Assembly (NCBI GenBank): GCA_023014365.1
Contig: JAEBUN010000027.1
Coordinates: 186,001-250,000, forward strand
Direction of reading: 5' to 3'
Length of the DNA: 64,000 nt
DNA from: Lepiota brunneoincarnata
Lineage: Eukaryota > Basidiomycota > Agaricomycetes > Agaricales > Agaricaceae
In this document: piece after piece, positions 1-10,710 of the stretch
How positions within the stretch are numbered: the stretch's first letter is position 1
Layout: each line of letters opens with the position of its first letter
Made by a program: the position numbers and the translations under genes
The notes under the pieces: generated by a model
Told to the model about the DNA's origin: nothing
The model's input: only the letters and a program-made list of their open reading frames with translations
Databases searched by the model: none

Positions 1-3000
1 GAACTGCCTGACCTCTCGTCCATCCCCGAGGAATACCATGAGTTCGCTGACGTTTTCAGTAAATCGCGTGCTGACACACTTGCTCCACACCGCCCTTACG
101 ACCTCCAGATTAACCTAGAGGATGGCGGTCAGCCTCCGGTCGGTACCATTTACTCCCTTTCACAATCGGAGCTTGGAGCTCTACGTGATTTTATTGACGA
201 ACATTTATCTATTGGTTTCATCCGCCCCTCCACTTCCCCTCATGGAGCCCTGGTCCTCTTCGTCAAGAAAAAGGACGGCTCCCTCCGCTTATGCGTTGAT
301 TTTAGAGGTCTCAACCGTATTACCAAGAAGGACCGCTATCCCCTTCCGCTCATCTCCGACCTCTTAGACTCCCCTCGCAAAGCTCACGTATATACCAAGA
401 TCGACCTCCGCCACGCCTACCATCTTATCCGCGTTGCTGACGGCGACGAATGGAAGACCGCCTTTCAGACCCGCTACGGCTCCTTCGAATGGATGGTTAT
501 GCCTTTCGGCCTTACCAATGCCCCCGCCACCTTCCAGCGGTTCATGAATGATATATTCAAGGACATGCTCGACGTCTGCGTTACTATCTACCTTGATGAC
601 ATTCTGATATACTCCGACAACCATAGTATCCATCGTGACCAAGTCAAGGAGGTCCTCAAGCGGCTCCGCCAACACGGTCTATACGCCCGCCCTGACAAAT
701 GCCAGTTCCACTCTGACACAGTGGAATATCTCGGCTACATTCTCTCCCCCGACGGCCTCCGAATGGACCAATCTAAGGTCAAGACCATCCAGGAGTGGCC
801 TGAGCCTAAGAAAGTCAAGGACATCCAGTCCTTCTTAGGCTTCGCCAATTTCTACTGTCGCTTCATTCACGGATACTCCGACATCGTCGTTCCGCTCACT
901 CGCCTCACCCGCAAAGACGTGAAGTGGAATTTTACTGATGATTGTCGCAAGGCCTTTAACTCCCTGAAGGAAGCATTTATCTCCGCCCCCGTCCTCACTC
1001 CTTGGGTCCCCGACGCTCAGATCATTGTCGAGACCGACGCCTCCGACTATGCCCTTGCGGCAATCCTCTCTATCATCACCGACGATGGGGAGGTCCATCC
1101 CGTTGCATTCCATTCCCGCACCTTTAACACGGCCGAACTCAACTATGACACTCATGACAAGGAACTCCTGGCGATATTCGAAGCCTTTCGCATCTGGCGG
1201 CACTATCTCGAAGGTGCCCCCCTTGCTATTGATGTGGTCACTGACCACAAGAACCTCGAATACTTCTGCACCACCAAGATCCTGACTCGCCGCCAAGCTT
1301 GTTGGTCCGAGTTCCTGTCCCAATTCCACCTCGTCATCCGTTTCCGACCCGGCCGCCTCGGCACCAAGCCTGACACCCTAACTAGACGATGGGATGTCTA
1401 CCCTAAAGGGGGGAATAGCGACTATGCATCAGTCAACCCGCACAACTTCCGGCCTGTGTTCACTCACGAACAGCTCGCGGCCTCCGTCCGTGCCACCACT
1501 CTTTACGCCCCTTCCCTTCGCGCAGCTGTAGTCATGGACCTCGATCAGCTACACCGCGATATTCTCGCCGCCCTACCAGCGGATCCGACCACTTCCGCCC
1601 ATCTTGCCAGCCCAGAAGGCCGTTGGTCAGTTAATGATAAAGGTTTCCTCCTCTTAGACGACAGAATCTACGTCCCTGACGCCGACAATCTCCGACTTCG
1701 GGTCCTCCAGTACAAGCATGATCACGTCCTAGCCGGCCACTTCGGTCAGAATAAAATGCTGGAACTCATCCGGCGCGAATACACCTGGCCTAGCGTCCGC
1801 ACCTTTGTCAAGGATTTCTGTAAGTCTTGCGTCACCTGTATGAGGTCTAAACCCCAGCGCCATCGCCCCTACGGTCTCCTTAAGCAACTCCCCATCCCCG
1901 AACGCCCTTGGAATTCAATCTCCATGGACTTCATCGAAAAACTTCCTGCCTCCTCCGGCTATGACGCCATCCTGGTAATCGTTGACAGACTCACCAAACA
2001 ATCCCTCTTCATTCTGACTTATGATACCGTCACTTCCTCCAACCTCGCCTGCCTATTCGTCCTCCACGTCTTCTCTAAGCACGGCGTGCCCGAACATGTT
2101 ACCTCCGACCGCAGCTCCGAATTCGTCTCCCACTTCTTCCGCTCATTGGGACAAGCCCTTGACATGAAGCTACATTTCACCTCGGGCTACCATCCAGAAG
2201 GCGACGGACAAACGGAACGCACCAACCAGACCCTCGAACAATACCTTCGGGTCTATTGTAACTACCAACAGGACAATTGGTCTGAATTACTACCCCTAGC
2301 TGAGTTTGCTTACAACAACGCTCCTAGTGCCACCACCGGTATCTCCCCATTCTTCGCTAATAAAGGATACCATCCGAACATCACAGTTCATCCTGAACGC
2401 GATCTTGCCTCCGCCCGGGCCCACCATTTTGCTGTTGATCTCGACGACCTACATACCACCCTGAAGTCCGAAATAGCGCTAGCCCAGCAACGTTATCAGA
2501 CCTCCGCCAACGCCCGCCAACTCCCCGCCCCGGACTTCAAGGTTGGACAAAAGGTATTCGTGAAAGCCCAATTCTTCCACACCACCCGTCCCTCCAAAAA
2601 ACTCTCCGAAAAGTACCTTGGGCCTTATGAGATCATTGCACAAGCAGGTACTCACTCCCTTACACTCCGACTTCCCGACTCCATGCGTGGAGTACACCCA
2701 GTCTTCCATGTTTCCATGCTCGAACCAGCCACACCTAACACCATACCTGCCCAATCGGATCCGCCGCCCGCACCAGTTTCCATTGACGGTGAACCAGAAT
2801 ACGAGATTGCCTGCATCGTCAACTCTAAGATTGATCGGCGCCGCGCGTGCAAGCTCCTCTATAAAGTCATCTGGTTAGGTTACGAAGACACTGAAGAAGA
2901 GTCCTCGTGGTTGCCAGCCACCAAGCTTGAACATGCTATAGATCTCGTAGAGGCTTTTCATTCCTCTTACCCTGCAAAGCCTGGTCCTCTTCACTCACTT

Positions 3001-3003
3001 TGA
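1..3003 (+). CDS. Gypsy Pol polyprotein, C-terminal part (RT, RNase H, integrase, chromodomain)
   Basis: The frame is open from base 1 to the TGA at 3001-3003, about 1000 codons; an internal Met at 493 is not the true start. Reverse transcriptase comes first, with the catalytic YLDD at 589-600. RNase H follows (VETDASDYA at about 1027-1053). The integrase has an H-x3-H...C-x2-C zinc module at about 1723-1840 and the D, D, E residues in SMDFIE, TSDRSSEF and DGQTERTNQ; the second motif has S where relatives usually have G. A chromodomain closes the protein (about 2795-2960, aromatic and Trp residues in VIWLGYE and SSWLPA), which places it among chromoviruses. The protein makes cDNA and inserts it, with the chromodomain probably steering integration to marked chromatin. 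Gag and protease lie outside the window. Confidence 0.93.
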   Translation, partial: ELPDLSSIPEEYHEFADVFSKSRADTLAPHRPYDLQINLEDGGQPPVGTIYSLSQSELGALRDFIDEHLSIGFIRPSTSPHGALVLFVKKKDGSLRLCVDFRGLNRITKKDRYPLPLISDLLDSPRKAHVYTKIDLRHAYHLIRVADGDEWKTAFQTRYGSFEWMVMPFGLTNAPATFQRFMNDIFKDMLDVCVTIYLDDILIYSDNHSIHRDQVKEVLKRLRQHGLYARPDKCQFHSDTVEYLGYILSPDGLRMDQSKVKTIQEWPEPKKVKDIQSFLGFANFYCRFIHGYSDIVVPLTRLTRKDVKWNFTDDCRKAFNSLKEAFISAPVLTPWVPDAQIIVETDASDYALAAILSIITDDGEVHPVAFHSRTFNTAELNYDTHDKELLAIFEAFRIWRHYLEGAPLAIDVVTDHKNLEYFCTTKILTRRQACWSEFLSQFHLVIRFRPGRLGTKPDTLTRRWDVYPKGGNSDYASVNPHNFRPVFTHEQLAASVRATTLYAPSLRAAVVMDLDQLHRDILAALPADPTTSAHLASPEGRWSVNDKGFLLLDDRIYVPDADNLRLRVLQYKHDHVLAGHFGQNKMLELIRREYTWPSVRTFVKDFCKSCVTCMRSKPQRHRPYGLLKQLPIPERPWNSISMDFIEKLPASSGYDAILVIVDRLTKQSLFILTYDTVTSSNLACLFVLHVFSKHGVPEHVTSDRSSEFVSHFFRSLGQALDMKLHFTSGYHPEGDGQTERTNQTLEQYLRVYCNYQQDNWSELLPLAEFAYNNAPSATTGISPFFANKGYHPNITVHPERDLASARAHHFAVDLDDLHTTLKSEIALAQQRYQTSANARQLPAPDFKVGQKVFVKAQFFHTTRPSKKLSEKYLGPYEIIAQAGTHSLTLRLPDSMRGVHPVFHVSMLEPATPNTIPAQSDPPPAPVSIDGEPEYEIACIVNSKIDRRRACKLLYKVIWLGYEDTEEESSWLPATKLEHAIDLVEAFHSSYPAKPGPLHSL

Positions 3004-3073
3004 GTTACTGACCACACATCACACCAAGAAACAACCATGTATTAAACAAACCCAAAAAAACAACCCCATACAA

Positions 3074-4126
3074 CTACCTATCGGTGTCGTCTCCAGAGAG
3101 CCCGGGCGACCCATTCACTTCTTCCATCAAATCCTGCACCTCCTCCTCCGAAGCGGGCCCGACACTCCCCTCCGAACCCTCCGTCTCCGAAAAATTTCCA
3201 CTCGACCAATTTCCGTCCACCTGAGCCTCCCAACGCCGTAGTTGCTCGTAGCGGCCAGCAAGCGACCCCATCTTGTCGACCTTTTCCCCCAACCGAGCGA
3301 TGGACCGCTCAATTCGCACCTCCAGGATGTAGATTTTCTTGACGGTCTCCTGGTGCCTTTCTTCGATGAGCCGTTTCAACTCTACAAGGTCCATCAATTG
3401 GCATCCATCATAATACAGGATTCCTTACTCACCTTCGAATTGCTGGCCCGACAAACCACCGGCCCCGCTCGGCTCCGTCTCCTCTTGACCCCCGCACCAT
3501 TTTTTCATTTTGCTGCACCGACGGCAACTCCTGGTGTTACTAAGAAACTATCAGTATGTAGTCCGGAAATCCTCCAAAATGACTTACCCGCCGGCCACCT
3601 CACATGGGACCCCGTCTTGCTGGCACCTCCAGCAGGGATTCTCGCCCCTGAATACGTGCGCATTGCCCCGTCGCGGGGCCGCCCTCGCCTTTGCCTTCCC
3701 CTTACCCTTACCCCCTGAATCCCCAGAGTCCTCCTCCCCCTCTTCCTCCTCGTCCCTCGCCTCATCCCTATCTGTATATTCGGAATCCAACTCCTCCGTA
3801 TCTACTTGCATCGGGTCTTCCGACAGACGGCTCGACGAGGCCCCTGTGGTCGTCGCAACGAGTCGGGCCCGAATCGCCCGATGCTCTGCCTCGGCGGTTT
3901 CCTCTTGCTGCCTCCTGATCTCCTCCGCATATCGCTCCTTCGCGCGCTCTTCCGCTTGTCGCTGGCGCAGCTCTATGAGCCACCGTCGCTCCTCCTCCTC
4001 TCGCCGTTCCTCTTCTTCTAGCCTCTCGATTTCGAGCCGCTCTCGTTCCTCTCGCTCCGCCTTCTCTCTCAGTAATCGCGCCTTGCGCTCCATAGCGGTC
4101 GGTTGACGGGATGGTTGTCTGCTCAT
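3074..4126 (-). CDS. Antisense three-exon gene inside G1, coiled-coil and Cys-motif protein
   Basis: Exons on the minus strand are 4126-3588, 3539-3433 and 3381-3074, summing to 954 nt (317 residues). Intron 1 (48 nt) runs GTAAGT to TTAG and intron 2 (51 nt) runs GTGAGT to GTAG; both joins keep the frame and remove the stops that otherwise end each exon. The protein has a long Arg/Glu-rich helix (about residues 10-75), an acidic stretch (about 105-145), then CWRCQQDGVPC, and, across intron 1, SCRRCSKMKKWC, giving a Cys cluster C-x2-C-x6-C ... C-x2-C-x6-C. A second coiled coil follows. I know of similar Cys-motif proteins predicted near basidiomycete retroelements but cannot name a function. 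It lies between pol and the 3' LTR, opposite to the element's transcript. Confidence 0.8.
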
Positions 4127-4174
4127 GGGGGTAGGAGGTCAAGTTGTGTCCTCTCAAATTCGAATCAGTTCACC

Positions 4175-4185
4175 TTTTTTTTATA
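4175..4185 (-). promoter_or_regulatory. TATA box of the antisense gene
   Basis: On the minus strand the sequence reads TATAAAAAAAA, about 50-60 nt before the ATG at 4126. This spacing leaves a short leader and suggests the antisense gene has its own promoter inside G1. Confidence 0.5.
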
Positions 4186-4247
4186 CCCTCGTGGAATTTT
4201 CCGGTGGGCCCCGGTCTAGACCGCCTTGGGCCTCAAGGCTCGGCCCT

Positions 4248-4257
4248 AAAGGGGGGG
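4248..4257 (+). other. Polypurine tract of G1
   Basis: AAAGGGGGGG sits three bases before the LTR start TGTCAT, the expected position of the plus-strand primer. Confidence 0.75.
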
Positions 4258-4260
4258 CAC

Positions 4261-4921
4261 TGTCATATCCACACCAAACCTAGAGCTTAACCATTAGGCT
4301 TCGGCTTCTCAACTCCACGTGTGCTCCACACGACAACCCTATGCCCTCCGACTCGGCCCCGACTGGCTCCGACCGCAACCCTTCGCCCTGATCACGCGAC
4401 CTACCTCTACACGTGCCACGATCACCTGACCCTCGGTGCTCCCATTGTCCAGTTCTCCATTCTCCGTCCGTAATCAGAATACGTTACCAGTCTCCATACC
4501 CGTACCGGTCTCCATTCCATTCGAAATTATTCGTAATCCGCTTGTAACCATATGGGTCTCTGCTTCGCTCCGCACGTAGTCAGTACGAGTCATAATTCGT
4601 CGAGCTAGTAGTATATATACCGTAGGCACTTGGCTTGTACTCCTCAGTCTGATAATCGAATCGAGCAGCGGACCAGTCCCCTGTTCCCTATCCTCCTCTC
4701 TCTCTGCCTCGCTCCGCTTCGGCCCCGACTTCCTGAAATACGGACTCAGACAGTAGGAGGGCACAGCACATAAGCTGAGGCCGCAAGTCCACTCTCCGCC
4801 CAAAGTACTCCGCCTCGGTCCCGCTGTCTACGTACTGACGTCATCCCGTCCCCTGGTTACCCTATACCAAGGATACCACCCCGACCCTCCGCTTCGGTTC
4901 TGACCCGCACCGGCTCTAACA
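4261..4921 (+). repeat. 3' LTR of G1 (661 bp)
   Basis: Starts TGTCATATCC directly after the purine tract and ends GGCTCTAACA where the interrupted integrase begins. A TATA-like GTATATATACC lies near 4610. The edges follow the TG...CA rule, but the partner LTR is outside the window so they cannot be checked by alignment here. Confidence 0.8.
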
Positions 4922-6255
4922 TTACCAGAAAGTACGGGGAACACCCCATTCCTTTTCTAATGGTTATCCGATCTGCCCACATAACGTGTGGTAGGTGCCA
5001 ATACCACTTTTTGACATCTCCATCTGTAGCTTTGTACAACATTTGCTGCACATCCCAGTGGGCTCTTTCAATAATCCCATTCGCTTTGGAATTGTAAGGA
5101 GATATCGTTACTCCTTTTATCCCATATTTTTCTTCCAGCCATCGGACAGCTTTCTTAAATGGAGAACCGTTGTCCGTGACAATCTTCACTATACAGCCCC
5201 ATTGGCAAATGATATCTTCAAATAACCACTGCAGGATCGAACTGGTGTTCTCTTTTCTCAACGCTTTTGCCTCCATCCAGGATGACAGTCCACACCTTCC
5301 ATGCACAATATAACTACACCCATTAGAACTTGGTGTCATATGTAGTGTGTCCACATGTAGCACTTGGAATATCGACGGCGTGGGCGTTACTATTGGCGGC
5401 GTCTCAATGATCGCCTTTTGTCGTTGCTGGCATAGATGGCACGATTGCACATACCAAGCTACATCTCCTTCAACTTCCGGCCACCAGAACCTCTGCGTTA
5501 TAAGCTTAGTGGTTGCGTATATTCCCCTGTGTCCTAGGAAGTCATGGCTGGCTCGCAACATATACATACGTTGCTCCTTATCCACTACTAGCTGATGCTG
5601 ACCGCTAGGGCTCATCCTATACAGTCTCCCCTCTTCGTCCAAGAAGAAATGCTCCACCATATGCTTAAGTTTACGCAGATCTGGCTCATCCAAGCCTTCA
5701 GCTGCGCTACTGCCCCCTGTTTTCAGGTATTCCCTGACTTTGGGTATTCTTTTGTCCTGTATTCGCGCTGTATCTGTCCTGCGCAACTCATCATATGCTT
5801 CCTCTATCTCGGTCGACTTTTCCTCTTCAAAATCTGGCACTAGCCTGACATCCGTCATTAAGCTTAGTACTTGTCGATGGTTTTCTGGACAGGCTGGGTC
5901 TTCTATAACCCTAAGCTTAGCCTGTTGTTCATCCAAGTACTCTTCCCGAGCTTGATCCAGCTCATACTCAAAATCATACACATCACGCGCCAGACCCTGG
6001 TAGAAGCCAGAGCGACTGTCGATCTCATCAGAGAAGGCTTCCAAGGGTAACGGATCTGCAGCCCCCGGATCTTCTTTGATCAACTCGAACTCCTCTCCCT
6101 CATCCTCGGATCCGTCGTCGAAACGACAGGCTGTCTCATCACCAGGATAGTAACGTCATCTGGACAGTCCATCCGGCCCAAATGTCTTTCCTTCTTTGTG
6201 TACTAGCGTGAAGTGGAACGATATATATCTATTCAGTAGCTGTAATAAGTATCCC
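4922..6255 (-). pseudogene. GC-family gypsy Pol fragment: RNase H tail and integrase
   Basis: On the minus strand, from high to low coordinate, this is the end of RNase H (LVHKEGKTFGPDGLSR near 6180-6210), an acidic linker and an integrase. The zinc module is visible as SHDFLGHRG ... SCHLCQQ (about 5530-5410), followed by DDE residues in VDTLHM, VTDNGSPF and IIERAHW. A TGA at about 6160 follows the GLSR motif. The gene stops at 4922 because the G1 LTR is inserted there. The protein style (GLSR motif, IERAHW) matches the GC remnant at 14960-19803, which lacks its integrase, but the two are in opposite orientations and so are different copies. The left boundary near 6255 is approximate. Confidence 0.82.
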
Positions 6256-7183
6256 AAACATCATTGTGTGGGATGATCAGTGATGTCTAGCACCTGACTA
6301 AATGAAGAATTGGCATGAGCCGCCATTTTGCCCCACATTGCCACTTTTCAGGCTGCATATGCTGCTGGACCGGCAGGTTTGGCATCACTGCTGTCCCATT
6401 CAATCCACATGTCCTGTAGATGAAGGAAGTACCTGACTGTCCACTGCATTTCATATTGAACCATAATAAATTCTTCCTCCCACTGTTGCTTCTGTGCCCG
6501 TGCATGAAGCCAATGTACCTGTTGGACTGGGAAGGCATGTCAGCATTCTGCTCTAGGGAATGACCAGGTTGTGTGGGCAGAGTTATGGACTTACATTCCT
6601 TTAGTGCATCAGGTGAAGACTTATTGTCTCTGGCAAAGTGAGATTGCCATATCCATGAAAGGCAGACTGCAGTTGATCCCAGCTCATTTGTGTTAAGTAG
6701 GGCAGTGCTGCACTGTACATCAGCTCTGGCCAATGGCTGAAACCAGGCCAACACTGAGGCATCAGCACACAAGCAAATCATTGCTGCCCAGCACTTTGAA
6801 TATATGTGGCAATGAAATGTGATTCAATTATTGAGCGCAATGATGGCTGTGTGACTTTGCAGTTGAATTGGCTTGTGGCCGGCCACCTGGAATATGTGGG
6901 AGTATTGAAATGACTTTTTGGCAATGGTGGTGCGAAGGCTTTCCAGATGATGCAGGGCTTGGGATTGGCGCAGGGATAATTCCATGGAACATAGTTTTGC
7001 ATTAGGGGATTCAAATGTGGATAGCATGCTAATAGGCTGCCTTTCCAGTGGGGTACCATTTGCCAATGAGTCAGGTGCATTGTGGTTTGCCAGCTGTGTG
7101 GCAACACTATTGGCATTGTCATCCAAGGCATCAAATACATCCCAGACATCAATGTCATTGGCAGGAATCATACTGCCTTGTGT
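6256..7183 (-). other. Decayed repeat-like sequence with overlapping broken reading frames
   Basis: The stretch is poor in CpG and rich in TG/CA. On the minus strand two adjoining frames look protein-like (7158-6824 and 6781-6287), with a word LSWIWQ near 6650, but they are short and shifted. I do not recognise the family. It is flanked by the GC integrase fragment and a GC solo LTR, so it is probably an old transposon remnant. Confidence 0.4.
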
Positions 7184-8428
7184 TGATACACCGATTTCAT
7201 GCCTATACATGAATTCCGTACTCCGGAACAATTCTCTACATAGAATCATTGGCTATATCATTAAAGAACCCTATAGAGGATTGGTACTATGTCCTGTAGT
7301 AGCCAGTTCAACCGAACTGAGGATATTCGAGCCTTGGAAGTGTTCAAACCAGCTCATTATCACTAAGCTTAGTGAACCAAGCTATCAGAACGCTCTCCGG
7401 AGGGATTCCAGACTTTACATAGCCTATCGAGTATACTCCAGTTGCATCAAGGGACCTTACAAGCAGTTTTCTGATGAACTCGGATGTGTTGGAACCTAAA
7501 GAATGTACATAGCATCTGTAGCAGGGGTATTATGCCCATAGCAAGCCCAATAATGATGACTGGACCACGGAACGGAACATCCAACGTTCGGGAGGTGACA
7601 CCCAATGCCCAAAACCCTAGAAATATCAAAGACTCATAATTAACAAGTGCTTTGTGGGTCCCAGCACCTCAGCATACTGCCTGACTGAGATTAATTACAA
7701 CAGATCAAGGGATTGTACATACGCCATACATTCCAATCATAATTGATCTGGAGGCTTAACACGCTCATGTGGATGCAGAATAATGCAGATGAGCACAGAA
7801 CACGTCTGGCTGGATTGCCATTTGTCAATCAGAGAAAAACCCATAACCCAGGGCAAGGTAGAAATGCTGCCAAACCTTCCAAAATATTCTGCAGTACCTG
7901 TAACAATTAAGCTTATTGTTTTCTATTTCATATTTACTATCTCTTGCATGTATCTAAACAATATAAATACAGTTGTGCTTGTTTGTGGAGAAAGAAGAGG
8001 TCTCACCCCCGCTTCCACATGCAAGTCTGTGAGCCGTGATCAAGAACAGTTTCAGAGGACTATTTAGTGTGCATCGTTAAGTGTGATTTCTTTGGTCGTC
8101 GACCAACCCAGAGACAGAGACAGAGAACAGAGTTCAGAGACCAGAGACCAGAGACTAGAGACCCTGCACTTTGAATTGACAGGGATTGTCCTTTTACTGT
8201 TGCACTGTATGGCTAAGATAACTTCAATGGCTGTTTGTTAACCTCTAAAAACACTATTCTCTTGAATTTTGCTGTCAGGCTGCACCCCCAGAACACCCTA
8301 AAAGACGAAACTGTTCATTATCTATCTCATACTACTTGTATTAACTTAAGCTTATTGAATTTTGACTAAGCTTAGTGAGAACAAGCCATTTATCTATATT
8401 AAAACCCACAAACGTTACCACCTTTTCA
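7184..8428 (+). repeat. Solo LTR of family GC (1245 bp)
   Basis: Begins TGATACACCG and ends CCACCTTTTCA, obeying TG...CA. Four-base flanks are GTGT (7180-7183) and GCGT (8429-8432), differing by one C/T. The same unit recurs on the minus strand at 10711-12017 and 24713-27261, and its first 175 bp at 14785-14959. A TATA box (ATATAAATACAG near 7960) supports plus orientation. A CAGAGA-rich simple repeat lies at about 8108-8165. It is assigned to GC because the truncated copy at 14785 runs straight into GC coding sequence in the same orientation, and both share many TAAGCTTA palindromes. Confidence 0.7.
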
Positions 8429-8435
8429 GCGTTAT

Positions 8436-8788
8436 TGTTACGCTGGTTAGGCATCTGCAAGGCTCAATGCGATTAACGACAAGTTAACCATTGAGTAGTG
8501 CAAGCAAGTCTAAGGCGATGCCAAAGAGCAGGAACAAATACTGTGTATAATAAGACAAAGCTAAGGATCACAAGTAATACTTAGGTCTATATATACTACT
8601 GAGGCAACTGCCATGTGATAAAAGAGAGAATCACATGCAAACAGATGGAAATCACAGGCCAAGGGTGGACTAACTATTGACAGGTGGTGGCATGTGATAA
8701 GTAAATATAACCGGGCGCTGACAACAGGCGGTGACATGTGATATGTGAAAATAGATGGGCGGGTGCATAAAAGGAAAATATGGTAACA
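8436..8788 (-). repeat. 3' LTR of the minus-strand GB copy (353 bp)
   Basis: On the minus strand it begins TGTTACCATA right after a GAAGGGGGTAA purine tract and ends AGCGTAACA. It matches the GB LTRs at 23763-24083 and 34081-34432, and keeps the TATA box and the TAGCTTTGTCTT segment used in the self-priming proposal. Confidence 0.88.
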
Positions 8789-9965
8789 TTACCCCCTTCT
8801 AAACTTTGAACTCTGTTTCAAAGCCAAAAGACGGCAGGGTATGGGCATCGGGTGTGGATCGCGGAAGTAGTCGTGTCTAGTCGTAACCGTATCCATCATA
8901 GGCATAGTCATAGTCATTGTATTGGCCATCGCCAATGATATCATACATTCATCCAAAGGTGTTGGGATAGCATTGCGCTGTCCTTTCGAGCATGGTGTTT
9001 TGGTGGTTTTGGTGGTAGATGGGGCAAGTCCACATGTAATGTCCTGGTGCGGAACAGTTGCAGTGATGACAGGTATATCGGGGGCAGCTGTGTGCCCAGT
9101 GGCCAATTTGGTGGCACTCAAAACAGTGATTTCTTCCAACATCATACGAGCAGGTTGTCGTGGTTTGGGGTGTGATGGTGGGGGTGGTACGATGTCGAGG
9201 AGGTCTTTGGGGTAGGGGGTGGGTTTCCTGCTGTTGATGGGCTTCCATTCGCTGGGTGAACTTGTCCACTGTTTGTCGTTGAGTTCAGGGTGGTGGTGCT
9301 GAGGTGGGGGGTATGACAACAGGCAGGGCAACAGGGCTTGGAGGTTGTTCAGGTCGAACTTGTCAGTGGGTAGAGTGAATGGGGACTCGTTGGGCCGGTC
9401 TATCAGTTGGCATAGGCTGAATTGGACTAGGGATTGCGGGTGCAATCCATATACCAGTTGTGGAGCTGCAATGCTCAGTGAAGGTTTGGCGGAAGGTAGG
9501 GTTGGCCCACAGGTGGTTGAATGTGTTTTGGTTTGCCTCTTTGACTCTTTCAATGCTTTGTTTGAGGCTGTGGAGGCAGAGGAGGTTTTCACGGAGTTGG
9601 AAGAAGCCATCACAAACTTCTGTTGATACTGCTGGTGTTGGTGTGATAAGAAGCGAAAAGATGAGGGTAGAGGCACTGTCGACTTCGTTAATATAGTCGC
9701 TAATGGTAGCAACAAGCGGGGGAGTGGGGATGGCGGTTGGCGTTTCAGCAATGGGTGGAACGAGACTGGGGGGAGTGGTCTGTCATGGTATGCGGTGTGG
9801 GGGTGGTGTGTCTTCAGTGGTGTTAAGAGCACTTTTGATGAGGAATTGATAGAGGATGCGGTTGGAGTTGGGTTGCACAGATGAGGACCTGGTTGTTCCA
9901 TCTAACGTGGGTAGGGTAGAAATAAGAGCGGATTCGGATGGGAGTGAACAGACAGAGGAAGGCAT
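8789..9965 (-). pseudogene. GB post-pol ORF with tandem zinc knuckles (frameshifted)
   Basis: This coding region follows pol and precedes the 3' LTR. A 370-codon frame (9901-8789) is open throughout, but the zinc knuckles lie in another frame (9269-8949) and a third frame near 9618 also looks protein-like, so this copy has shifts. The two knuckles occupy 9126-9024: CFECHQIGHWAHSC (C-x2-C-x4-H-x4-C), a PRYT linker, then CHHCNCSAPGHYMWTC (C-x2-C-x6-H-x4-C). The same pair, spacing and linker occur in the GA element (42245-42346). This is not a gag knuckle, since gag precedes pol. Function is unknown; RNA or single-strand DNA binding is an inference from the fold. Confidence 0.7.
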
Positions 9966-9991
9966 TGTGCTGTTAAATGAGGCGGTGTGAT

Positions 9992-10706
9992 TTATTTACA
10001 GTAGGGGTGGCGGCAAGAATGACGTGGTTTCTTTGTGGCTTTAAGAGAACAAATAACAGGCATGTTTTCATTGTTTCGGTCGAGTCCTTTGAGCCGCTTA
10101 TACTCCATCAGGAATGCTACTGCGTCTCCTTCATCTTCCATTTTGGGGATAACTTTTCCATCCAGAGTTTCAGGTCTGATTTCATCAGGTACCGATTTAA
10201 AGTGAGATTCAGGTTCCCAGGTATTTTCAGATTTGGGCCATCCGAGCCATTTGACTAGGTATTTGAGGTGGTTTCGTCATTTTCAGTGGTTTAGTATGGC
10301 TTCAATTTCGCATACTTGTTCACCTTCAACTGTTAGGGGTGGAGGTCGGACGTAGTTGGGTCTGTATGTTTTGGTTTCAGTATATGGCATGAGGAGTTGG
10401 GCATGGAATACAGGGTGGATTTTCCAGCGTTTGGGGAGTTCGAGTTGGTATGAAACAGGGGATAAAACGTCGAGGATGCGGAATGGTCCAAGGCGTTTGG
10501 GGGCCATTTTGCATGTGACATACAGGGTATTTAAGTTCTGGGCGTCGAGCCAAACCATTTGATTTTCATGGAACAGGGTAAACTTTGATTGGTGTCGGTT
10601 TTCCATGTGTTTCATGGCAGTTTTGTGTGCAATTTTAGCGTTTCAGCAGTATAGATCGATTAGTTCCATGCGGTTGTTAACAATGGGAGATTCGGTTTCA
10701 AGGAGA
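9992..10706 (-). pseudogene. GB integrase C-terminal region and chromodomain
   Basis: From 10706 downward this resumes the integrase interrupted at 12018: TVLLETESPIVNN near 10700, then an SH3-like part with MVWLDAQNLNT and HPVFHAQLLMPY, then a chromodomain (YLVKWLGWPKSENTWEP near 10190). A further tail of about 70 residues precedes the stop at 9994-9992. Two TGA codons sit at the start of the chromodomain (near 10270); the plus-strand GB copy has the same two (32075, 32081). Confidence 0.82.
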
Positions 10707-10710
10707 ACGG

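Larger units (their letters stand above)
1..4921 (+). mobile_element. Ty3/gypsy chromovirus G1, left part outside the window
   Basis: The window opens inside the pol gene of a Ty3/gypsy element, so its 5' LTR and gag are not visible. In order it shows pol (1-3003), a three-exon gene on the opposite strand (3074-4126), a purine tract (4248-4257) and a 3' LTR (4261-4921). The right edge is fixed by its neighbour: at 4922 the sequence becomes an integrase gene on the minus strand that the LTR interrupts, so G1 landed inside an older element, here called GC. The pol frame has no stop, which suggests a young copy. The other half of the interrupted integrase and the second target-site copy should lie left of the window. 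Confidence 0.9.

Noticed and set aside
835..1329. Minus-strand open frame across the RT/RNase H of G1
   Set aside because: A shadow of the pol codons with no motif; similar shadows occur throughout the other pol genes.
4857..4921. Extension of the GC integrase frame to 4857
   Set aside because: The last codons are read from the G1 LTR, not from integrase.
7783..8067. Small frame in the GC LTR that is open in three copies
   Set aside because: It spans the proposed TATA box and has no motif; similarity among LTR copies alone explains its persistence.
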